Positions 24,101-33,880 of a stretch of 64,000 bases of DNA are shown one piece after another. The translations under genes were made by a program, and so were the position numbers. Positions within the stretch are counted from its first letter, which is position 1. Every line of letters starts with the position of its first letter. The stretch spans positions 5,916,789 to 5,980,788 of the forward strand of contig OY987242.1 in the NCBI GenBank assembly GCA_963920765.1, written 5' to 3'. Below the pieces are notes generated by a model that searched no databases, was not told the origin of the DNA, and worked only from the letters and a program-made list of their open reading frames with translations. The DNA comes from Ulota crispa. Taxonomy: Eukaryota > Streptophyta > Bryopsida > Orthotrichales > Orthotrichaceae.

Positions 24101-27100
24101 GGTTCAACGCGCAAAGCAAGTGGCTCAAGCGAGGAATCTCCATCATTTCGTCGGTGTACCATGTCACTCAAATTCCCACGGCGGCCACTGTGAGCATCTT
24201 CCAAGACGGCTCTGTTGTTGCCGAAGTTGGGGGTGTGGAGATGGGACAGGGGTTGTACACCAAAGTGCGACAAGCTATTGCCTACTCTCTCAGTCCCCTC
24301 TGGAACAAGGTACCACTCTAATTTCTTCTTATCTTAACCCTTAAAGGACCATAGGGCATAGTATATATGCTGCCGTATAATCGGTATTTGCTTCCAATAA
24401 GAAGTTCTAATTTGGGATCTCAAGTAGCTCAATAGAATCGCTTTGATCTACTCTCTAACTTCTTTGTTGATCTCAAATGTAGTAGAGGTGTGGATCCATT
24501 CCAAATACAATAAAAATACCCCATATTGTTCTGGTCGCAGCAACATGCTCAGTCCTTTAGGGGTTAAAAGCGCTTCACATGATGTCCCTCGTCCCAGTTC
24601 TTCAGGTCCTAGTTCAACTCCATATCTCAACTTTGGTCAAAAATTAATTATTGAAAAATGTTTAACTATTTTGAGCACAAACATTGTTGGGATTTGGCTC
24701 TCAAGTTAGGAATTTGTTTTTTTTATGTCTAACTTTGGGAGGAAAGTCTCTTTTTCTTAGGTGCCAAAATCTTAAAAACATGCAACAACTCTCTGTGAAC
24801 TAAATTTTGAGACTAGGGAAATAATGTGAAGCTATAGGTTCCAATTCTTAACTTTCTTGACCAATTAGATTTTGAGAACTTACTAGCACTTGCAAAAATT
24901 CCCGCGCAAAAAGCAAAATAAGGGGTAGTGGTCCTAGACTTGCTAATGGTGGTTTTGATAGATCAAACGTTTGTGAAATGCATGGGTGATTCAGAGTGCC
25001 ATTTTGACTCTGGGATGGCCCTCACATAACCATGGATAACTAGCACTTGAGATGTAAATTAGTGTGAATTGCCCTTCACAACCAAGGATCCCTACTTTTA
25101 CACCGGGGGTTAAACATATGAAAAGTATAATACAACAAATGAAAATGTTGTAACAAGTGTGCAGCATTATCTAGTGTGTCATTTTAGTGAAGACTGTTAT
25201 AACAAGGTATAAGTGTCATTGGGAAAACTTATGTTTAACCTTCTCTCAACAATACTAAATTACCTGAGGTGGCTTCTAAATGCGTTCTCATAAGCATTCA
25301 AAATTGAACCTAAAGTACATAAATGAAAATTGTGGTTTTTTGTGGTAAATTGTGTTGTATGTGTTTGCAGAGGAAAGATGTTGACATGGTCTCAAAGATC
25401 CGGGTCCTCCAACAAGACTCTTTCAGTTTACCGAACACATTTGTCGATGGTGGGAGCACAACTTCGGAGGGGTCGTGCGCTGCGGCTCGAGAAGCTTGCG
25501 AAGTTCTGGTTGAACGCTTACGACCTGTCAGAGAGATGCTGGCTAAGGATCAACCTGATGGAGAAGTCTCTTGGGAGACACTCTGCTACACGGCACGTTT
25601 CCACCTCCTTAGCCTTTCTTTTTAGGCAAAATTTCATAGATACCCCTGAAGATTGCGATATTTGCATAGATACCCCTGCTTTTTCAGAAATTGCACAAGT
25701 ACCCTTGGACCGTACTTCTTAGGCGTTTATTTTGTTGCGCTTGTACTTTCTTCATGACCAATGTTCAAAAAGGGAACGTAATGAAACAAAAAAGAAGCAA
25801 CGTGCGCACTAAGAAAGAAGGGAAGTGGCATGCACAACAAAATAAACGCTTAATTTTTTTGGTTTAAGGGTATTTGTGTAATTTCTGAAAAAGCAGGGGT
25901 ATCTATGTAAATAATGTAAACTTCAGGGGTATCCATGATGCTTTCCCTTCTTTTTAATGCACACAACAAAGGAACCCTTACATGTAAACAGAATGTAGAA
26001 AACATGGCTACAAAAAAGAAATCTACTGTTTATCATACCAAAATTCAAAACTAATTGTAAACTATGAAAAATGTGAAATTCTTGATTGTAATGGATGGCT
26101 TTTTTGTGGACATGTTACCAATCTAAGGTATCGTATTTTGTTGCGCTCTTTGGATGAACAGGCCAAAAGTTCGTTTATAGATTTGCAGTCACACACTCTT
26201 TGGGCTCCACCCATGGTTGAGTACCTTTTGTTTGGAGCAGGAGTGGGCGAGGTGAGATTTTTCAACATTTTGCAAAACACAACTTGGTTTTGATTCATAA
26301 ACAAAATATTCGGCTCTTGCCCTGGTTGTCAAGCTCCCAAGACTTGTGGAAAAAAAGACGAGGCTTATCATTTTCATATCCAGAGAATAGGTTACCTTTT
26401 TTGTTAGCTAGTAATATTTTGAAAGTTTGTCAGTGATAATTCACTTCTTTGTTTGCAGGTCGAGGTTAACCTTTTGTCCGGAGAGACTAGAATTTTGGCA
26501 GCAGATCTGGTGTACGATGCTGGAAAAAGCTTAAATACTGCTGTTGATGTGGGGCAGGTGAAGAAACTCTTGACTCTCCAAGTGAATATGCCTTGTGAGT
26601 GTTTTATTTTTTTCAGGTTTTTCAAATTGGTCAAACTGAGGCTCTAGCAATGCTCATTGTTCTGCAGGTCGAGGGTGCCTTTGTCTTTGGCATTGGGTTC
26701 TTTGTGACAGAAGACATTGAGAGGGACGCCAAGGGCAAGCTGCTGTCAGATGGCACGTGGACCTACAAGCCTCCCAGTATTGACACTATTCCGCAGAAGT
26801 TCAACGTGGAGCTTTTTAAAAGCCCTGCTCACAAAGAGCGTGTCTTTTCATCCAAAGGTTTTGTTTCTCTTCGCTATTATCTCTACTCTGACATTCTTAT
26901 GAAAATCGTGTTCCATTTCAACTTGTGAATTCTCTCAAAACTCAATTGGAATTAGCCACTGATACATCATTCAACATATGAGTTCACTCGAAGTGATTAG
27001 AATTAGTTAGTAATGAATGATTCTAACCAAATTTCAATTAAATGGACTTCTTTCTTGGAACTGGGCACAATATTTTGACAAATAATTTTTTAAATTTCTA

Positions 27101-27414
27101 AGACACTGTTTTGAAAATCTATTGAATCACTTGCTCCAAATTTTGTAACGTAGTAACATCTTCAATTGTGTTATGTGACAGCTGTGGGTGAACCTCCACT
27201 ATTGCTTGCGGGTTGTATATACTCTGCAATTCATAGTGCTATTGCTGCAGCTCGGAAAGATTATGCAAGTGTTATAGCAGGTTCCAATGTTTTTGAGTTT
27301 GATCCTCCCGCCACTATAGAGAAAGTGAAGAGCTTGTGTGGCCTTGACAATGTGGAGCGTTATTTGGAGTTGGTATCGAAATCATCCAAAGTACCTCATG
27401 GAAAGCTTTTGTAA
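18101..27414 (+). CDS. Aldehyde oxidase (plant AAO type, molybdenum cofactor enzyme)
   Basis: Oxidises aldehydes to carboxylic acids using 2Fe-2S centres, FAD and molybdenum cofactor in the cytosol; relatives make abscisic acid. Exons: 18101-18260, 18965-20544, 20678-20774, 20907-21169, 21308-21523, 21621-21839, 22900-23262, 23917-24309, 25371-25592, 26162-26251, 26459-26557, 26668-26857, 27182-27414: 4125 nt, 1374 aa, all frames open. Seen: first 2Fe-2S site Cys51/56/59/81, second site QCGFCTPG (Cys121/124) and NICRCTGYRP (Cys173/175); FAD domain with HVRNWGSVGGNLVMAQ; Mo domain with QASGEAIYCDDIPSP, RRLGGAFGGKAM, SVRAPGDAEGS and AVGEPPLLL (catalytic Glu1301). RAPG instead of the FRGFGGPQ of xanthine dehydrogenase indicates an aldehyde oxidase. 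Oddities: exon 8 is preceded by CTGCAC rather than CTGCAG, exon 9 ends at a GC donor and exon 6 at a weak GTCCGA donor. It may be decaying despite its open frames. Confidence 0.9.
18393..18937. mobile_element. Stowaway/mariner-like element filling aldehyde oxidase intron 1
   Basis: Left end CTCCCTCTGTCCCTCTAAAA (18395) pairs with the right end complement of CTCTCTGTCCCTCTGAAAAC (to about 18930), the classic Stowaway-type CTCCCTC-GTCCC end, with TA on both sides. The element ends about 30 bp before the exon 2 acceptor. It contains the nested element at 18641-18760. Confidence 0.7.
18641..18760. mobile_element. CACTA-like MITE nested in the Stowaway-like element
   Basis: CATTACAACAAAATTGGCAT at 18641 and ATGCCAATTTTGTTGTAGTG ending at 18760 are inverted repeats. 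The arms continue as TTTATGACTCTAAATTATGAC and its complement, so the 120 bp folds almost completely. Same family as 12062-12180. Nesting dates it as younger than its host. Confidence 0.8.
22215..22334. mobile_element. TAACGCC-type MITE, internally deleted, in aldehyde oxidase intron 6
   Basis: TAACGCCATATTCATTAAAT at 22215 pairs with ATTTAATGAATATGGCGTA ending at 22334. Only about 120 bp remain compared with 258-275 bp in the other copies, so this is a deletion derivative. Confidence 0.78.
24334..24567. mobile_element. piggyBac-like MITE, 234 bp (family P6), aldehyde oxidase intron 8
   Basis: TTAACCCTTAAAGGACCATAG at the left (24334) and AGTCCTTTAGGGGTTAA at the right (to 24567): TTAA duplications with 12 of 13 complementary terminal bases. 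Lies 25 bp after the exon 8 donor. Confidence 0.7.
25624..25948. mobile_element. Hairpin MITE, copy C, in aldehyde oxidase intron 9
   Basis: Best-preserved copy. Outer arms carry ATAGATACCCCTGCTTTTTC (25665-25684) and its complement GAAAAAGCAGGGGTATCTAT (25888-25907); inner arms carry TTAGGCGTTTATTTTGTTG and CAAAATAAACGCTTAA. Each arm is about 130 nt. The terminal GGGAAAG-type ends are imperfect. Confidence 0.78.
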
Positions 27415-27446
27415 ATCTCAATACATCATTAGTATGAGAGCTTTTC

Positions 27447-28408
27447 TTAACCCCTAAAGGACCAAGTGGCTGTTCAACAGCCTCTTGAGAATTTGGGTAG
27501 GGTCATGTGGAGTTAATTTTTATAGGATGTTCTCAAAATTATTATACAAGGTGTAAATATGTATCTTTCAAGTGGAAATCTAATTTTTCCCCAATTGGAT
27601 GCCTGGTTCAAAAATTATGTTGCCCAAAAGAAATTGGGCAGTTTGGGCAGTTTGAGCATCTTTGGAGAATCTTATGCTAAAACTCTTAGCAATTTTTGAA
27701 ATTTGGCAAGTATGTTACTAAAAAAACATGGTGTACAACTGTCAAAATAAATAAATAAGTTGAGCTCTCACATCACATTTTGAAGGGAGTCAAACTTTGT
27801 TAACTATGTTTGGGCAGTTCCATTAAAAAAAAACTCCTCTAACTTCAAGCCCTATTATCTTTCATTTTATAAATTCAAAACTCTTGATGCTTTTTTTCAC
27901 ATATTCTAAATGTTTGTCTCCAACTTTTCACTATTTGGATTTCAAATAAAAGATTTCCACATTGCACAAGAAATCATGGAAGAATGACTAATGTATTGCC
28001 AAGTCACTAAACCTCCTTGCATTGCAGGGTGATTTAGAATAAGCTAGACTCTATACTTACATCTGAAAATTTTCATGAGTGAACCTAACATCATATACTT
28101 GTGAATGGTCAAAAAGCTCAAATTTGTGTAGAGTAAAAATTTTACTCTAGGAAGGCTCAAAGTCTATTGACCTTGTTTTGCAAGAATGAAAAAAAGTTGT
28201 TTTTCTCACTTCAAACGTTATAATCTTACAATCTGCACGGTCAAATGGGCAGAATTTTTTTGCACATGTTGATTTATTGGTTTTACAAACTTTTGTACAA
28301 TTGAAATTGAGAAAAAGGTTTTGATTTTTGATTTTGGGCAATGCACTAAAAGTTGGCAGATCCTGAGATTTTTTTCTCATAAAACACCCTTGGTCTTTTA
28401 GGGGTTAA
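27447..28408. mobile_element. piggyBac-like element, 962 bp, in the aldehyde oxidase 3' flank
   Basis: TTAACCCCTAAAGGACCAAG (27447) and CTTGGTCTTTTAGGGGTTAA (28408) form 16-bp inverted ends with one mismatch, including the TTAA repeats. It begins 33 bp after the stop codon, so it probably lies in, or supplies, the 3' UTR. No transposase frame. Confidence 0.75.
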
Positions 28409-31400
28409 ACAACTTATTCTTTCTAGATGTTTAAACACAAAACAGAATTAAGAGGGACACAAGTGTGTACTTTATTTTTGGAGACCTTGCAGTGCAACTA
28501 AGAGCCCATATTGTGAGTATAAGTAGTTAAGATTAGTAGTTTGGTTGTAGATTTTTTCTGTATATTGACAATGTTTATATACCTTCAAAATCTTTGATGT
28601 TTTTATGACCATGGCAATTGACAAAGTAAGCTTTTGTGAACTTTCTTCTAAGTGGTAATTTACATGATACCACAAACTAACCTTGCAAGTTGCTCAATTC
28701 CATATCTCAATTTATGTTAGATTGTAAAACTTTAGGTAAAAATAAATATACAATAAAATGCTCACCATATTATGTACAAAAGTGATTGAAACTTGAATTT
28801 CAAAGTCAGATTCGTTTGTTGCTGAATTCCACCTATTTTTGAAGTGGAATTCTACATTCTTGGTAATGATACTTCCAAAAAGAGCTACCTCATAGGTATT
28901 CTAAAGTGATCCTAAACTCAAGACTCATATAAAGAAGTTATAAATCTTGATTTTGGACTTTTGAAATTTGGAGGATTTAACAAGATCTAGTGTGAATTGC
29001 CCCTAATATATGAATCTTGTAATGCATGAATTGTTGTCATTTTGTATAAAAATCAAATGATGTTATTTTCTAGCTTTGGTACTTATTCTATAGCCATGTG
29101 TTGCAACAATTGTGTCAATGATGAATCAACATAGTGGATAATTATTAAACCATGTGCAAATCCAAAGGCACGGTTAGGGAGTTTGAAAAAAATAAAGGTA
29201 CCATGTTCAAAATGCTAGGACACCTAAAAGGACATGTAGAGAAATGTAAATTTAGCTCATAAGTTTGTCTAAATTCTAAATCCTAAAAGTCATCCTAATA
29301 TCATTGTAAACATCAAGGGTAAATTTGTCTTGAGGTGTTTGATGCAAGTTAATTACAATGAGATAGATATAAAAACTAACATATTCATAGGCTTAGAAAG
29401 CACTTTAATAAATGGTCATTGACACATCTTTGGTTTTTTTTTTTTTTTTTTTTTGTATTTAGCTTCAAAGTATTATGTATAATTAAGAGTTAAATTTAAA
29501 ATGTACTATCAATCCTATCAATTTTGTGAAGATGAACTATAATGAAATATTCATAAAAACTTTTGTATAGAAATGAGGGAGTTATAGAGAACAACAAAAA
29601 AAATAGAATATTGCATCTTATCTTAAATTATTGGCCCTTGTCATTCTATTAACAAAGATCACTTCTAACCCTTAATTAGTCTTTTTGGATTTAATTAACT
29701 CTATAGGATTGTATTTGTACTACATAGAACTTTACATGTTCTTGAAAACACAGGTTTCTTCATATAATTATACAATAAGAAAAATATTACAAAAATTTAT
29801 GTGAATTCTTGAAATAAAAATAGTGCAACTTCTTCACTTCAAGAGATAATTTCAAAAGGAGTTTTTGTAAACATGAAAAAAACTAGGTTGCAAATGGAGA
29901 TGTTTCCTACGTTTATTTTACTTTCTTATAATTTTGTTGGTTGTAAACTTGGTGATTGTTTCTTTGATAGATGATATGAATTTTTTGTGGTTTTATTTCA
30001 TATTTTTTTAAAGAGATTAAAAAACAAAAATATTCTTTGCTTAGGCTTTTAAGTATAACTTAATCTAAAACATCTTTATCTTGACATTTAGAGCATGCAA
30101 TTGCAATAGAATATCATAACACAAATTTAATATATTTGAATGTATTAAATAAAAAAGATAGCAAAAATAATATGATTTTGTTAAATTCTAATGAAAATAA
30201 GGTTTCAAATGGGAATATTTGGCTAGTCAAACTTAAACTACAGAGCACCCATGTTTTGAGTATCAAAACCACTAGAAACGAATTAAAGAACCGTATATCC
30301 TAAGAATAAGTGATTTAGTAACCAAATATGATTATCAAAATCCATATGGTTAAAATTCATTTATTTGAAATTCAAAAGAGCTAAAAAAGAAAAAAATGTT
30401 ATATATGATATGCACTAATAAACACCACAATAATAAATCAAGAATTATCAACATCTTGTTAGTATGAATACTAGAATGAATCTTTTATTTTTGTCAACTA
30501 AGAATATTCAATTAAAGTGATTATCACTTTTGTAGAATACCTAAAATGGTTCTAAAAAAATAAAACAAGAACAACATGGAGCAACCTTGTTTGTATTTAA
30601 ACTTACTCAATCAAGAGGCATTAATTTAACACATTGAAAACCATAAAACATTTGAGACTAGCCTATCACACAATATATTGGGGAATTAAAATCCAACTAA
30701 TTTTGAAGAATATGGAACTAGAACCATTTTTTAATACACATAATTACATAGGTGTTCATTAAATTGTACAGAATGTAGGTCATTTAATAATTTTGAAGCA
30801 CCTCCTACTATTTCTAAATTTTTTTTTTTGAAGCTTTAAAAGTATATCAAAATGAAAAAGGCATGGCATTTACCAGTAACTGCAACTTGTGATTAGAATG
30901 TTTAATTGTCAGTTTATAAAAAATCTTAGAAATGTTCAAGAATCACCTCAAAATCTATTCAACACTTATTGATATGAAGTTATTAGAAGTGAGGCAACTA
31001 GCTCCTTTTATTGTAAGGATTTTAACATAAAATTGGAGCAAGTTTAAAAATAAACCATAACCTCTTTACTTAAAGCCATGAAATAGATCCTGCAAACTTT
31101 AAAAGACAACAATTCTTTAATCCATAAGAGTGCAAGCATCTAAAATGTGAATGATAAATGACTTCAAATGCTTATTGAAGGAAACTCATGATATGAATGA
31201 AGTACATCCAAGTATGCTAAAGAAATAGCTTTTATTTGTTTCTCAAGTATACAATTGGTTTTGTCATTAAATGTTTAAAATGAATTAAATTCTTGTAAAA
31301 CTAGAACAAACAACTTACAAAAATCACAATCTAGAATAAATCTTGTTAAACCATAATTTATTTTTGCCTCAAATCATTTTTCTTTGAAATGTTCCAAGTT

Positions 31401-31829
31401 TACATGCTACCACTTCTAGGGATTTGAGTACAATGTGTCAACAAAGGTGGCTCATCTAAGGTGGAAGCACTCATAGCAGATAATGTCCCATTCCCAACTA
31501 GTAAAGGGTGCTATTTCCACCGTGAGCAAGGATAGGTGCTTTGGAATGCGATTTTTTTTACTTTTTCAAGGTTAAGGCTAATCAAGTCATGCCACATGTC
31601 CCAAAGTGAGGTAGAAAGTAATGAGCTGAAATTAGTTTGGCTAGTACTGGATTTGCATACATCTAGACAAGGGCAATGGGTGAAAAACACTTTTTGACTC
31701 CCAAAATTCACAGTAATTTTAATTTTGCAAATAAAGTTATGATAAATTTGCCATCCCAATATTTCTTATCTTCCTACATGGGAAAAATATTTTTTGTCTC
31801 AGATTCTTTGTAGTTTTTTGCAGAATCAC
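28409..31829. other. AT-rich spacer without recognisable genes
   Basis: About 3.4 kb, very rich in A and T, with a run of about 21 T at 29434-29454. I found no exon-like frame, paired terminal repeats or RNA gene. It may be old transposon remains beyond recognition. Confidence 0.5.
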
Positions 31830-31925
31830 TTAACCTTTAAACGCTGATAGGGACAAAAATTGTATCCGACAAATACATGGAGCCAATGTATTCGCGGCAA
31901 TAGGCCTTGGCGCTTAAGGGGTGAG
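31830..31925. mobile_element. Possible tiny TTAA element remnant
   Basis: TTAACCTTTAAACGCTGATAG at 31830 is weakly mirrored by TTGGCGCTTAAGGGGTGAG ending near 31925, where the terminal TTAA has been lost. At 96 bp it is the shortest candidate of this group and may be chance. Confidence 0.3.
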
Positions 31926-31950
31926 TTATTGGTTATGGGTGCTTCCATCT

Positions 31951-32282
31951 TAGGGGCGGTGCAAACTACGTCCCACGTCCCATCTGACAAAGTCCCATGG
32001 GAGTGCAAAATCCCATCTTTTTGGGCTAGAGAAGATGGGGAAAGATGGGACTTGGGCTAAAAGATGGGTCTTCTAAAATGCTAGACTCAATCTTGGAGTG
32101 AAGTCCCACTTTTTTTGGCGCCAAAACTTGGAAAAGTGCTGCCCTATAGGCTCCATGTAAGCAAGTGGGATGTGTGACTTGGGACATAGTCACGAAGTCC
32201 CATCTTTTACCTCTCCGCCAATCAGATTCTCAGATTTCATCAAATTTTAGTGGGACTTGGGACCTAGTCTGAACCGCCCCTA
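31951..32282. mobile_element. MITE, 332 bp (TAGGGGCGGT ends)
   Basis: TAGGGGCGGTGCAAACTACG (31951) and TAGTCTGAACCGCCCCTA (to 32282) are inverted ends of about 30 bp with few mismatches, bounded by TA. GTCCCA/TGGGAC words recur inside. No coding sense. Confidence 0.75.
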
Positions 32283-32313
32283 ATAGTGTTGAATTAGGTG
32301 GGTATTTGGAAAC

Positions 32314-33226
32314 TTAACCCTTTAGAGACCACCAAACCATATTTTGGTTCGGGAGAGTGGTTTTTGGTTTATAAAGTAAAATTGTTTAACAATTTGGAAA
32401 CCAATCTTGAAGAACGCTTGTGCTCACAAGAATTTTGCATCCAACCAAATAAAAAACAATGAAATCAGGCACGTGAGTTGATAAATAATGATGTTTATAC
32501 GGCATGGCCTCAAAATATGCATCCATATTTGGTCAAAGATGGATCAAAGCAACAACACAATACATCAAACATCCAAGAAGAATGTCAAATTTCAATTGTG
32601 CGGTCCTAAAAAATTTTAAATTCCTCAAGAAATACACTTGTATTGTTTCTCTATACAATAGTAGTATAATTGTAGTATTTGAAAATCTATTGAAATTGAG
32701 CTATCATTTCATCTCAAAAATTTATTGTCCTACATTTCATGCCAATTCTCTATTGTTTTCACCAATTGGATTTTCCATAGCATTTATCAATTTTCTTGCA
32801 AAATTGGTTTTGGGTAGCAAATGAAGTGGGACTTTTGACCTTTTTTGTCCACTTAGTTACACCTTGTGGTTGCTATTTTTATTCATTTTGAGTGAAATTA
32901 ATCTCATTGAAAAGGTGGGAAACCCCGCTTTTTAGAAATATAAAGCTCTTCTCAAACAAAACTTGTATGAAGTAGTAAGATCCAAAACCACACATGCACA
33001 AAAACTAGAGATTTTCCACCTACAACTCACTCAATCATTATGATATTTCACCTCCAACGGTAATCTAGTTAAAATTTTGATATTTTATAATAAACAAGGT
33101 GTCGTTCCCATTTATAAAGTTGGATTATTGGAATCAAGTCCATATTTGATTCAACAGCACATCCAAGTTTACTACCCCGATATCTAATGAATTTTGTGAA
33201 AATGTGTGTGGTCTTTAAAGGGTTAA
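32314..33226. mobile_element. piggyBac-like element, 913 bp (family P3)
   Basis: TTAACCCTTTAGAGACCACC (32314) and GTGGTCTTTAAAGGGTTAA (33226) form inverted ends within TTAA, with one or two mismatches in 14. It ends about 650 bp before the FLX-like start codon and so sits at the edge of that promoter. Confidence 0.65.
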
Positions 33227-33880
33227 CTTGTGAGAGATGATGAGAGCCGTGGGAAGTAGCTAAACGCTTGGGGGACGGTACTCCAGTAGTCCAGTAGCCT
33301 TGGTCCTCTGTCACGTCTGCTTTGTTTTTTTTCTCGTTGCATGTCAGTTTAGGTGCAAGCTTCTCCAACTCGTCACCTTTCCACGGGACCATTCCGGACC
33401 TCACGGCTTTTAGTGACTTCTCCATCCTCTGTCTTTCGTGCTTTCCATCTCACTAGTTACAGTGAATGGTGTGCATTCGAGGCATTCGACGGGTGATCAA
33501 TTAGGGTTTCCCTTGTCGTGACTGAGTTGGTGTTGCTTTCGCCGCTGTTGAAGCTGAATTCGTTCTCGCTATGCTCGAGCGTAGGGCGGATTTGGAAGGC
33601 GTTTGAAGGATCAGGCTCCTGTTGGTGAGCGAAGGGAAGTATTACGAGGTGAGTTAAGAGAGCTGGAACCGACTGCTGTCCCATTTGATGCGTTTAGGGT
33701 TTCGCTTTTCCTTATTCTTTGCCAGTGCTTCCGCCGTTTCTGGTCTTGCACGCTGTTCATCCGTGCGGAGTACTTGGTGCAGTCTTCTAGTTGGAAAACT
33801 AGGGCCAGACCTGCTCAGGTTGTTTGATAAGGAGTGCCATGCTTTTCTTGACGTTATATTGGTTTTTGTAGTTAGCCGAT
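33227..33880 (+). promoter_or_regulatory. Promoter and 5' leader region of the FLX/WW/RRM locus
   Basis: The base composition becomes more balanced here and no repeat is seen. TTTTTGTAG at 33864-33872, just before the ATG, looks like a 3' splice site, so the leader probably contains an intron ending eight or so bases before the coding start. The start site itself could not be placed. Confidence 0.4.

Noticed and set aside
18101-27414. Xanthine dehydrogenase as identity of the molybdenum enzyme
   Set aside because: The FRGFGGPQ motif of xanthine dehydrogenases is replaced by VRAPGDAEGS and the FGGK is followed by AM, both aldehyde oxidase features in plants.
29434-29454. Run of about 21 T as a retrotransposon tail
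   Set aside because: No adjoining LINE or SINE sequence and no target duplication is visible; a simple homopolymer is enough.
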